Below are positions 43,749 through 51,427 of a stretch of DNA of 64,000 bases, one piece after another. Both the position numbers and the translations under genes were made by a program. Numbering within the stretch: position 1 is the first letter of the stretch; the number at the start of each line of letters is the position of its first letter. Source of the stretch: Mesorhizobium japonicum MAFF 303099 (GTDB lineage Bacteria > Pseudomonadota > Alphaproteobacteria > Rhizobiales > Rhizobiaceae); assembly GCF_000009625.1 (NCBI RefSeq), contig NC_002678.2:3318001-3382000 (forward strand), in the 5' to 3' direction. The notes beneath the pieces are model-generated. The model ran no database searches. It was not told the origin of the DNA and saw only the letters and a list, made by a program, of their open reading frames with translations.

Positions 43749-45125
43749 ATGAGCCAGGAACGGTCCGACACGCTGGTGCTCTTCGGCGCCACCGGCGACC
43801 TCGCCCACAAGAAGATATTTCCGGCGCTTTACCAGATGGTCGCCAAGGGCACGCTCACCGAACCGGTGATCGGCGTCGCCTTCGACGCCTGGGACATCAA
43901 GCAGTTGCAGGCCCGCGCCCGCGACGGCATCGTCAACGCGCTGGGCAAGATCGACGAGAAGGTGTTCGCCAAATTCGCTTCGTTGCTGCGCTATGTCAGC
44001 GGCGACTACCGCGATCCGGCCACCTTCGAGAAACTGAAGACCGCGCTTGGCACCGCCCAGCGGCCGCTGCACTACATGGCGGTGCCGCCGACCATGTTCG
44101 AGACTGTCGTTCAAGGGTTGGAGCAGTCGGGAACCGCGCGTGGCGCACGGCTGATGGTGGAAAAGCCGTTCGGCCATGATCTGCAGTCGGCGCGCTGGCT
44201 GAACCGGGTGCTGCATCTGGTGTTCGACGAACAGTCGATCTTCCGCATCGACCACTATCTCGGCAAGGAAGCGATCCAGAACCTGCTTTATTTCCGCTTC
44301 GCCAATTCCTTCCTCGAGCCGATCTGGAACCGCAATTTCGTCGAGAGCGTGCAGATCACCATGGCCGAGGATTTCGGAGTCGAGGGGCGCGGCCGCTTCT
44401 ATGACGATGTCGGCTGCATAAGGGATGTCATCGAGAACCATCTGCTCAACATCCTCCTGCTGCTGGCCATGGAGCCGCCGGTCGGCCGCTCCGCCGACGA
44501 CCTGATCGACGAGAAGGTCCAGGTGCTCCGGGCGATCCGGACGCTGACGAAAGACGATGTCGTGCGCGGCCAGTTCACCGGCTATCTCGCCGAGCCCGGC
44601 GTGGCGCCGAATTCGCCGGTCGAAACCTTCGCTGCGGTGCGGTTCTTCGTCGACACATGGCGCTGGCAGGACGTGCCGTTCTTCATTCGCGCCGGCAAGA
44701 ACATGCCGGTGCATGTTACGGAAGTGGTGGTGCGGCTGAAGCGCCCGCCGCTCGACGTCTTCGACCCGATCAAGCCCGCCGACCAGAATTACGTGCGCTT
44801 CCGCATCGACCCGCAGGTGGTGATCGCCATAGGCGCGCAGCGCAAGGCGCCCGGCGACGACATGGTCGGCGAGCAGGTGGAACTGACGGCGCTCGACGAC
44901 AGCAAGGCCGACATGCCGCCTTACGAGCGCCTGATCGGCGACGCCATGAACGGCAATGGCCAGCTCTTCACCCGCCAGGACGCGGCCGAGCTCGCCTGGC
45001 GCATCGTCGGGCCGGTGCTTGGCGACACCACGCCGCCGCATCTCTACGAGCCGAAAACATGGGGACCGGCGCACGCCATGGCCGGCTTCGGGCCGCCCAA
45101 TGGCTGGATCGACCCGGTGGCATGA
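43749..45125 (+). CDS. zwf: Glucose-6-phosphate 1-dehydrogenase
   Basis: From ATG 43749 the product is 458 residues. The coenzyme motif is GATGDLA (13-19), the catalytic block RIDHYLGKE is at 166-174 and the substrate segment EKPFGHDL lies at 138-145. It oxidises glucose 6-phosphate to the lactone. It starts 22 bases after gnd. A 6-phosphogluconolactonase gene, normally between these two activities, is absent from the operon. Since rhizobia usually carry a separate zwf-pgl-edd cluster, this may be a second copy. Confidence 0.93.
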   Translation: MSQERSDTLVLFGATGDLAHKKIFPALYQMVAKGTLTEPVIGVAFDAWDIKQLQARARDGIVNALGKIDEKVFAKFASLLRYVSGDYRDPATFEKLKTALGTAQRPLHYMAVPPTMFETVVQGLEQSGTARGARLMVEKPFGHDLQSARWLNRVLHLVFDEQSIFRIDHYLGKEAIQNLLYFRFANSFLEPIWNRNFVESVQITMAEDFGVEGRGRFYDDVGCIRDVIENHLLNILLLLAMEPPVGRSADDLIDEKVQVLRAIRTLTKDDVVRGQFTGYLAEPGVAPNSPVETFAAVRFFVDTWRWQDVPFFIRAGKNMPVHVTEVVVRLKRPPLDVFDPIKPADQNYVRFRIDPQVVIAIGAQRKAPGDDMVGEQVELTALDDSKADMPPYERLIGDAMNGNGQLFTRQDAAELAWRIVGPVLGDTTPPHLYEPKTWGPAHAMAGFGPPNGWIDPVA

Positions 45126-45139
45126 GTGGAGGGGACGCG

Positions 45140-45844
45140 ATGGCCAAGGCGGTGAAGCAACCGGCACCCGACGCCGAGCAGATCGTTCTGGCGATCGACA
45201 TTGGCGGCTCGCACGTCAAGATCCTGACCAGCGCCGGCGGCGCCGAGCGCCGGGACGATTCCGGCCCGGACCTGACGCCGCAGCAGATGATCGACAAGGT
45301 GAAGAAACTCGCCGAGGGCCTGTCCTACGACGTCATCTCGATGGGCTATCCCGGCCCGGTGCGTCACAACAAGCCGGTGCTCGACCCCAAGAATCTCGGC
45401 AAGGGCTGGGCCGGCTTCGATTTCGCCGCGCAATTCGGCAAGCCGGTCAAGGTGGTCAATGATGCGCTGATGCAGGCCATCGGCAGCTATGAAGGCGGGC
45501 GCATGCTGTTCCTCGGGCTGGGAACCGGCCTCGGCGCGGCGATGGTCTTCGACAATGTCGGCCAGCCGATGGAACTCGCCCATCTTCCCTACAGAAAAGG
45601 CCGCAGTTTCGAGGACTATGTCGGCGAGCGCGGCCTGGAAAAGCGCGGCAAGAAGAAGTGGCGCAAATACGTCTTCGACGTCGTCACCCGGCTGCGCGCC
45701 GCCCTGCAACCAGACTATGTCGTCATTGGCGGCGGCAATGTCGACAAGCTCGACGCGTTACCAGCCGAGGCCAGGCGCGGTGACAACACACGCGCCTTCG
45801 AAGGCGGATTTCGTCTGTGGCGAGACAAGGCCCTGATTGTCTGA
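45140..45844 (+). CDS. ppgK: ROK-family polyphosphate-glucokinase-like protein
   Basis: From ATG 45140, with GGAGGGG upstream, the product is 234 residues. The phosphate-1 loop is DIGGSHVK (20-27), the phosphate-2 loop is GLGTGLGAAMVF (about 124-135) and the adenosine-type motif is VVIGGGN near 195. Length and motif spacing match polyphosphate glucokinases better than ATP-only ROK kinases. It would phosphorylate glucose released by the glucoamylase for Zwf. An ATG at 45122 would add 6 residues. Use of polyphosphate over ATP is inferred. Confidence 0.8.
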   Translation: MAKAVKQPAPDAEQIVLAIDIGGSHVKILTSAGGAERRDDSGPDLTPQQMIDKVKKLAEGLSYDVISMGYPGPVRHNKPVLDPKNLGKGWAGFDFAAQFGKPVKVVNDALMQAIGSYEGGRMLFLGLGTGLGAAMVFDNVGQPMELAHLPYRKGRSFEDYVGERGLEKRGKKKWRKYVFDVVTRLRAALQPDYVVIGGGNVDKLDALPAEARRGDNTRAFEGGFRLWRDKALIV

Positions 45845-45849
45845 TATTA

Positions 45850-46060
45850 TTACAGTTTAGTATAGTTGTTCAAAATAACGTGTGGCGCCGCGCTTAATCA
45901 TTGCGTTGTGCAGATTTGCCGACTAGGAATTTCGCGCGCTGCCCCCGCGCGGTCCACTGGATACGCCAGAGACGCTTCAGCATCCTTTTTTGATTTTGTG
46001 CCTCGTCCTTTCGAAAACGAACCCCATTTTCAAGGCCGTGCACCATAGACGGAGGAAACA
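45850..46060 (+). promoter_or_regulatory. AT-rich upstream region of mucR
   Basis: The first 60 bases after ppgK (TATTATTACAG, TTTAGTATAGTTGTTC and similar stretches) and the TCCTTTTTTGATTTTG segment near 45981 are AT-rich against a GC-rich background. MucR-type proteins bind AT-rich targets and repress themselves, so this is a plausible control region. No coding sequence is seen. Confidence 0.4.
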
Positions 46061-46519
46061 TTGACCGACGATAGCAACGACGCTCGCATCGACCTTCTCG
46101 AGCTGACCGCCCACATCGTATCCGCTTACGTTGAGAAGAACCGCCTGCCCGCCTCCGGCCTGGCCGACCTCATCGCCAGCGTCGCCACCTCGATCGGCGG
46201 GCTCGGCAAGCCGGCCGTGCCGGTGGCCGCACCGCTGGTTCCCGCGGTCAACCCGAAGAAGTCGGTAACGCCGGATTTCATCATCTGCCTCGAGGACGGC
46301 AAGAAGTTCAAATCGCTGAAGCGCCATCTCGGCGTGCATTTCGGCCTGACCCCGGACGCCTATCGCGCCAAATGGGGCCTGCCGTCGGATTATCCGATGG
46401 TTGCTCCGAACTATGCGGCCTCGCGCTCGCAACTGGCGAAGTCCATCGGCCTCGGCCGCAAGGCCGTCGAAGTGGCGCCTGTCAAGGCCAAAGGCCGCAA
46501 GGCCAAGGTTTCGGCCTGA
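46061..46519 (+). CDS. mucR: MucR/Ros family transcriptional regulator, zinc ligand Cys replaced by Asp
   Basis: TTG at 46061 is preceded by GGAGGAAACA and encodes 152 residues. The Ros/MucR core is clear: CLEDGKKFKSLKRHLGVHF (76-94), then YRAKWGLPSDYPMVAPNYA. The usual Cys-x2-Cys-x9-His-x3-His site reads Cys76-x2-Asp79-x9-His89-x3-His93, a variant known in Mesorhizobium loti proteins. MucR proteins bind AT-rich DNA and act as global silencers of exopolysaccharide, motility and cell-cycle genes. The 216-base AT-rich gap upstream is a likely autoregulatory promoter. Confidence 0.9.
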   Translation: MTDDSNDARIDLLELTAHIVSAYVEKNRLPASGLADLIASVATSIGGLGKPAVPVAAPLVPAVNPKKSVTPDFIICLEDGKKFKSLKRHLGVHFGLTPDAYRAKWGLPSDYPMVAPNYAASRSQLAKSIGLGRKAVEVAPVKAKGRKAKVSA

Positions 46520-46597
46520 GCAGAGATCATCGAGCCAATGGCCTCGTCAGATGGTATGCCTCGGAAAAATATTCCCGCGGAGCCAGTCTGACAGGCC

Positions 46598-47092
46598 ATG
46601 CAGTTCGAAAATGAGACCGACGAATTTTTTGCCCTCGGGCTTGAGAGATACGGTTCGCCGTACAAGGTCCTGCGCAATCGGGAACTTGGCCAGATATACG
46701 ATAGGCTTTTGGCGAAATACGGAAACGTATTTGACCTCAAGCCGGTGACATGCAGGCCGGTGGACGGCATCGAGGTAGAAGCTTACAGGACAAAAGGGCA
46801 TCCGTTCTTCCTTCTATTCTACGCGACGATGAAGGAACAGATCGGCGGGCCTCTGTATGTAGTAACGGAGCTACACGGCCAGGTTTCCTATCCAGACGCC
46901 ATATTTGAACTTGAAGGCTCCATCCGCCTTTCATTGACGCACGCCGAAAAGGGCGGCGTGGACCATATATGCTTCAAGGCGGATCTCGAATTCCTGCTGG
47001 TTCGAGATCAGAATAATATCGTCGCCGGTTACGGAAAAGCTGCCGCCTGGGTAAGAGCTTTTCGAATGTTTTATCCCGAATTTGTCGTTTGA
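46598..47092 (+). CDS. Unknown protein (164 aa)
   Basis: ATG at 46598 opens 164 codons. The product is soluble, with no signal or membrane segment, and mixes helices (EFFALGLERYGSPYKVLRN; LGQIYDRLLAKYGNVFDL) with a strand-rich second half (FELEGSIRLSLTHA; DHICFKADLEFLLVRDQN). The third-position GC of this gene is visibly lower than its neighbours, a possible sign of acquisition. I recognise no family. It stands between mucR and an aminotransferase with non-coding gaps on both sides, so context gives no function. Confidence 0.6.
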   Translation: MQFENETDEFFALGLERYGSPYKVLRNRELGQIYDRLLAKYGNVFDLKPVTCRPVDGIEVEAYRTKGHPFFLLFYATMKEQIGGPLYVVTELHGQVSYPDAIFELEGSIRLSLTHAEKGGVDHICFKADLEFLLVRDQNNIVAGYGKAAAWVRAFRMFYPEFVV

Positions 47093-47128
47093 CGGTCAAA
47101 GCGTTGACAACAGGCCTTCGCTGCTGAG

Positions 47129-48262
47129 ATGGAGCTTAGGCTAACGTCTCCGGGGGAAGCCATGAACTACACCAGGATGGTGATCGAGAAAGAGGCGCCG
47201 GAAGAGTACGGTTACGACCGCATCCGCTACAATCTCTCCGAAAGTTCGATCGCCGACCAGAAGCTCTCCGACATCGGCCTGTCGCTGCCTGACCTCACGC
47301 TGTTCTATGGCGAGCATCGCGGCGACAAGGAATTGCGCGTGCTGATTGCGGCGCAGGACGCCGGCGTCTCGCCTGACGACGTCCTGGTCACCGCCGGTGC
47401 CGCCGGCGCGCTGTTCATCATCTCGACATCGCTGTTGTCGGCGAGCGACCATCTCGTCGTCATCAGGCCGAACTACGCCACCAACATCGAAACCCCGCGC
47501 GCGATCGGCTGCGCCATCAGCTTCGTCGACCTCGCCTTCGAGGACGGCTTTGCCATCGACGTCCAGGCCATCAAGGCGGCGATGCGGCCGAACACGAAAC
47601 TGATCAGCGTTACTTGCCCGCACAACCCGACCGGCACGATGATGTCGCGCCCCGATCTCGACGCGCTGGTGGTGCTCGCGGAAAGCCGCAACTGCCTTCT
47701 GCTGGTCGACGAGACCTATCGCGACCTTTCCTATGGCAAACGCCTGCCGTCGGCGGCCTCGCTGAGCCCACGGGCGATCAGCGTCTCGTCGCTGTCCAAG
47801 GCCTTCGGCATTCCCGGCATCCGCATCGGCTGGCTGATCACCAGGGATGCGGACCTTCAGGAGACGTTCCTTGCCGCCAAGGAGCAGATCGGCATCTGCG
47901 GCAGCGTCATCGACGAAGGCATTGCGCGCGGCATGCTGCAGCGCCGGGACGCCTTCCTGGCGGCGCTGCTGCCCGAAATGGCCAAACGCCGCGACATCGT
48001 CCAGGCCTGGATCGACCGCGAGCCGCTGGTCGACTGGGTGCGGCCCGAAGGCGGTGTCGTCGGCTTCCCGCGCCTCAATGTCGAACCCGGCTTCGACCTC
48101 GACCGCTTCTATGTGAACCTGCTGGAGAACCATGGCACCTATGTCGGGCCCGGCCACTGGTTCGAGATGGAAAAACGCTTCTTCCGCGTCGGCTTCGGCT
48201 GGCCGACGGAAGCGGAGTTGCAAGGTGGGCTCGACGCCATTTCGGCAGCACTTCGGCAGTAA
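47129..48262 (+). CDS. PLP-dependent class I/II aminotransferase
   Basis: The 377-residue product is a fold-type I aminotransferase. The substrate-site motif CPHNPTGT lies at 163-170, the cofactor aspartate at DETYRDL (194-200), the Schiff-base Lys224 in SSLSKAFGIPG, and the phosphate-binding arginine in GIRIGW follows. It resembles arginine- or branched-substrate-like aminotransferases found in natural-product clusters rather than aspartate aminotransferases. The start at 47129 keeps the N-terminal arm typical of this group. ATG 47162 has the better box (GGGGGA), so the true start is unsure. It stands alone. Confidence 0.83.
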   Translation: MELRLTSPGEAMNYTRMVIEKEAPEEYGYDRIRYNLSESSIADQKLSDIGLSLPDLTLFYGEHRGDKELRVLIAAQDAGVSPDDVLVTAGAAGALFIISTSLLSASDHLVVIRPNYATNIETPRAIGCAISFVDLAFEDGFAIDVQAIKAAMRPNTKLISVTCPHNPTGTMMSRPDLDALVVLAESRNCLLLVDETYRDLSYGKRLPSAASLSPRAISVSSLSKAFGIPGIRIGWLITRDADLQETFLAAKEQIGICGSVIDEGIARGMLQRRDAFLAALLPEMAKRRDIVQAWIDREPLVDWVRPEGGVVGFPRLNVEPGFDLDRFYVNLLENHGTYVGPGHWFEMEKRFFRVGFGWPTEAELQGGLDAISAALRQ

Positions 48263-48424
48263 CTTCCTTGTGCGATGGACTCAACAGGCTGAAATCCCTT
48301 GATCCAGTGCTGATTTTGGCACACATCCCGCATCGAACTTTGCTAGACGTTCCATCGGTCGGAACAGCGCCCATCCTTGGGAAGTGCCCCGCCGGCCGAT
48401 GCCATCGCAACGGGGCCTTTATTC

Positions 48425-49663
48425 ATGACATCCCTACAAACTTCACCTGAGCAGCGTTACGCTGCCTTCCGGCACAAAGCCTTCCTCAGCTACTGGACGG
48501 CGCGCTTTCTCACCACTTTCGCGACCATGGTCGTCTCCGTCGCTGTCGGCTGGCAGATGTACGACCTGACCCGCGATCCGTTCGACCTTGGCATTGTCGG
48601 CATCGTCCAGTTCCTGCCATCACTGCTCTTGGTGCTGGTCACAGGCGCTGTCGCCGACCGCTTCGGCCGCCGCCTGATCATGGCGCTGGCGGTGGTGGTG
48701 GAGGCGATCTGCGCCCTGGCGCTGCTCGCGCTGACGCTGCGCAGCATCAGCGGACCGCTGCCGATCTTCTGCGTGCTGGCCATGTTCGGCGTGGCGCGCG
48801 CCTTCTTCGGTCCGGCATCGGCCTCGCTGTTCGCCAATCTGGTGCCGCCTGAGGATTTCGCCAACGCCATCGCCTGGAACTCGTCTGCCTGGCAGACCGC
48901 GACCATCGTCGGCCCGGTCGCCGGCGGCCTGCTCTATGGCGTGTCGCCGGAGGTGGCCTATGGCACCGCCGCCGTGCTGATGCTCGCGTCCGGTCTGCTG
49001 ATCTTCACCATCCCGAAGCCTGCGCAACGCACCGAGACCGAGAAGCCGACGCTGCAGAACCTGTTTGGCGGGTTCAGCTACATCTGGAGCGAGAAGATCG
49101 TGCTCGGCGCCATCTCGCTCGATCTGTTCGCCGTGCTTCTGTCCGGCGCCTCGGCGCTGCTGCCGGTCTATGCACGCGACATCCTGCAGCTTGGCCCCTG
49201 GGGCCTTGGCCTGCTGCGCTCGGCGCCAAGCATCGGGGCCATCTGCGTCGCAGTCTGGCTGGCCGGCCATCCAATGCGCAACCATGCCGGCATGATCATG
49301 CTGGCCGCCGCCGCGTCGTTCGGCGCCTTCACCGTGCTGTTCGGCCTGTCGACCATCACCTGGCTGTCTATCGCGGCACTCGTCTTCCTCGGCGCCACCG
49401 ACATGTTCAGCGTGTATATCAGGGAGACGCTGATCCAGTTGTGGACGCCGGACGAGGTGCGCGGCCGCGTCAACGCCGTCAACCAGGTCTTCGTCGGCGC
49501 CTCCAACGAGGTCGGTGAATTCCGCGCCGGCACGATGGCCGCGCTGATCGGCACTGTCCCGGCTGTGGTGATCGGCGGCGTCGGCGCCATAGCGGTCGCG
49601 GGGCTATGGATGGTGCTGTTCCCGCAATTGCGCAAGGTTCGCCATCTCAACGGGCGAAACTGA
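48425..49663 (+). CDS. MFS transporter (EntS-like exporter group)
   Basis: From ATG 48425 the product is 412 residues with about 12 hydrophobic segments. The family loop GAVADRFGRRLIMAL (about 74-88) lies between helices 2 and 3. The N-terminal FLSYWTARFLTTFATMVVSVAVGWQMYDLT is typical of the EntS/TIGR00900-like group that exports siderophores or drugs. Nothing nearby makes a siderophore, so the cargo is unknown. It is followed 47 bases later by a NIPSNAP gene, perhaps in one transcript. Confidence 0.85.
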   Translation: MTSLQTSPEQRYAAFRHKAFLSYWTARFLTTFATMVVSVAVGWQMYDLTRDPFDLGIVGIVQFLPSLLLVLVTGAVADRFGRRLIMALAVVVEAICALALLALTLRSISGPLPIFCVLAMFGVARAFFGPASASLFANLVPPEDFANAIAWNSSAWQTATIVGPVAGGLLYGVSPEVAYGTAAVLMLASGLLIFTIPKPAQRTETEKPTLQNLFGGFSYIWSEKIVLGAISLDLFAVLLSGASALLPVYARDILQLGPWGLGLLRSAPSIGAICVAVWLAGHPMRNHAGMIMLAAAASFGAFTVLFGLSTITWLSIAALVFLGATDMFSVYIRETLIQLWTPDEVRGRVNAVNQVFVGASNEVGEFRAGTMAALIGTVPAVVIGGVGAIAVAGLWMVLFPQLRKVRHLNGRN

Positions 49664-49710
49664 CGCTCGCCGATGGTCAGCAAGATACATCACCCCGCAC
49701 AGGAGCTCCC

Positions 49711-50019
49711 ATGATCACCTGTTACCTGAAATATGTCATCGACCCTTACAAGCTTGCCGAGTTTGAAGAATATGGCCGTCGCTGGATCGGTCTGGTCAAT
49801 CGCCTCGGCGGAAACCATCATGGCTATTTCCTTCCGAGCGAAGGGGCGAACAATATCGCCTATGCCATGTTCAGCTTTCCGAGCCTTGCCGACTATGAGG
49901 ACTATCGCAAGCGGATGGCGGCCGACCCGGAATGCCAGGATGTGTTTGAAGCGGAAAAGCGCAATCGCAGCATTCTCAGCTATGAGCGCAGCTTCATGCG
50001 GCCGGTGCTCGAACCCTAG
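49711..50019 (+). CDS. NIPSNAP family protein
   Basis: From ATG 49711, with AGGAGCT upstream, the product is 102 residues. It is a dimeric alpha+beta-barrel type domain: MITCYLKYVIDPYKLAEFEE, GNHHGYFLPSEGANNIAYAMFSF and YEDYRKRMAADPECQDVFE, ending RSFMRPVLEP. NIPSNAP proteins are small and widespread with no settled enzymatic role. It follows the MFS gene closely. Its stop codon abuts a palindromic repeat. Confidence 0.85.
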   Translation: MITCYLKYVIDPYKLAEFEEYGRRWIGLVNRLGGNHHGYFLPSEGANNIAYAMFSFPSLADYEDYRKRMAADPECQDVFEAEKRNRSILSYERSFMRPVLEP

Positions 50020-50150
50020 AGCAATTCCAGGAAAAGTGTGAGCGGTTTTCCCGGGAAAAGCGCGCAGCTTTCCCTAGGGCATTGCGTCAAAACAAAGAGT
50101 TAGAGCGGTCCTCCGTCTCCATGAAACGGTGAAACGCTCTAGAGCAATTT
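50019..50150. repeat. Composite palindromic repeat (GAGCAATTCC family) between convergent genes
   Basis: The element starts GAGCAATTCCAGGAAAAGTG (50019-50038) and runs through GCGGTTTTCC. A second hairpin follows, in which TAGAGCG (50101-50107) pairs with CGCTCTA (50135-50141) around CCGT/ACGG. The first unit also occurs near 60030 and 63335. It separates the convergent NIPSNAP and amidotransferase genes and can form hairpins that end transcripts from either side. Confidence 0.75.
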
Positions 50151-50160
50151 CGCGAGAGAG

Positions 50161-50877
50161 CTATCGCACCGCCGGCCGCCCGAACACCATCCGCAAAAAC
50201 TCGTCCAGCCAGCGCTTCAGATGCATGTCCCAGATCAGCCGGCCGCCGAGATGATCGCGGCCGGGCTGAGCGCCGGGCAATTCGAAGCGATGAGCGCCGC
50301 GCACGACCCAGCGCTGCATCATCACCCGGGTCAGTTCTCCATGGAACTGGATGCCCCAGGCATTGTCACCGTAGCGGAAGGCCTGGTTGGGATAGGTATC
50401 GGCCGTCGCCAGCAGCGTCGCGTCCCTGGGCAGGGAAAAGCCCTCGCGGTGGAACTGGTAGACCATGTCGGGCCAGTGCATCAGTTTCTTGCCGGCTTCG
50501 GTCGCCTTGAGCGGATACCAGCCGATCTCGACCAGCCCTTCGCCATGCCCCTCGACCTTGCCGCCAAGGTGGTTGACCAGCATCTGCGCGCCGAGGCAGA
50601 TGCCCAGGCACGGCCGGTTTTCACGGAGCGGGATTTCCAGCCAATTGGTCTCGCGGCGGACGAACTCGTCCTCGTCATTGGCGCTCATCGGCCCGCCGAA
50701 CACCACCGTGCCGGCGTGGCCATCCAGGGTTTCCGGCAAGGCGTCGCCCAGCGGCGGCCGACGGATGTCGAGCTCGAAACCCTCTTCGATGAGCATGTGG
50801 CCGACGCGTCCGGGGCTCGAATTCTCCTGATGCAGCACAATCAGGATTTTTGGCTTCGAGCTGGTTGCGCGCTGCAT
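50161..50877 (-). CDS. Class I glutamine amidotransferase-like protein
   Basis: This 238-residue protein has the stand-alone GATase form. The nucleophile elbow is GICLGAQ with Cys94, the oxyanion region is VVFGGPMSANDED (58-70), and the catalytic His and Glu lie in GIQFHGELT (about 172-180). It resembles GMP-synthase-like amidotransferases of unknown partner. It is not a PuuD-type gamma-glutamyl hydrolase, which differs around the elbow. It follows the TerB-like gene in the same direction with an 18-base gap and ends at a palindromic repeat. Confidence 0.83.
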   Translation of the reverse strand: MQRATSSKPKILIVLHQENSSPGRVGHMLIEEGFELDIRRPPLGDALPETLDGHAGTVVFGGPMSANDEDEFVRRETNWLEIPLRENRPCLGICLGAQMLVNHLGGKVEGHGEGLVEIGWYPLKATEAGKKLMHWPDMVYQFHREGFSLPRDATLLATADTYPNQAFRYGDNAWGIQFHGELTRVMMQRWVVRGAHRFELPGAQPGRDHLGGRLIWDMHLKRWLDEFLRMVFGRPAVR

Positions 50878-50895
50878 CGTCAGGCGAGATCCCGT

Positions 50896-51375
50896 CTATT
50901 CGTCGCTGGATGTTCCACGGGCTCCCGGCGCATGCGCCGCCGCCTTGCGGCGCGCCTCGATCCGGTCGTGGCGCTCGACGCCGATCAGTTCGGCGACCCG
51001 CCACACCGTATTGTCCTCTAGCTCATGCAGCTCGCCATCGGCATAGACGATCTCCCACATCAGGCCGATGAAGGCCTTGCGCCCGTCCGCGTCGAGATGG
51101 CGCTTGAGCACGCTAGTGAAGGCATAGAGGTCGATCGCCTCATTGTCGGCCCGCTCACCGGCGGCGACGAGCGCTTCGAGCTCGGCGCCGCTGATCGAAT
51201 AGCTCTCGGAGAGCACCGCCTTGAACCGCTCCCACTCGACATCCTGGCGCACGCCGTCGGCGTTCATCACATGGTAGAGCAGCGCCGAGGCGGCGACGCG
51301 CGGATCGTCCGTGCTGGTTTGCGCGCCGGGCCCGGCCGGCAAATCCCTGAGAAACGACAGAACGCGTTCGAACAT
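50896..51375 (-). CDS. TerB-like family protein
   Basis: From ATG 51375 the product is 159 residues, nearly all helical. It shows the paired acidic TerB features: LLYHVMNADGVRQDVEWERF (about 33-52) and MWEIVYADGELHELEDNTVWRVAEL (about 105-129), where acidic residues can bind metal. TerB was named from tellurite resistance, but this stand-alone alphaproteobacterial type is mostly uncharacterised and resistance should not be assumed. It lies between the HemY-domain gene and the amidotransferase gene. Confidence 0.83.
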   Translation of the reverse strand: MFERVLSFLRDLPAGPGAQTSTDDPRVAASALLYHVMNADGVRQDVEWERFKAVLSESYSISGAELEALVAAGERADNEAIDLYAFTSVLKRHLDADGRKAFIGLMWEIVYADGELHELEDNTVWRVAELIGVERHDRIEARRKAAAHAPGARGTSSDE

Positions 51376-51427
51376 CAATCTATTCCCAAACGGCCCAAGG
51401 GCCAAGTCAATCACCCGAAGGCCAAAA

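Noticed and set aside
50161..50877. Amidotransferase as the missing PuuD of the polyamine locus
   Set aside because: It is a GMP-synthase-like class I domain with GICLGAQ elbow, lies 17 kb away and belongs to the heme/TerB neighbourhood.
50896..51375. Tellurite resistance determinant
   Set aside because: Only a stand-alone TerB-like protein is present; no other ter genes. The name does not imply resistance.
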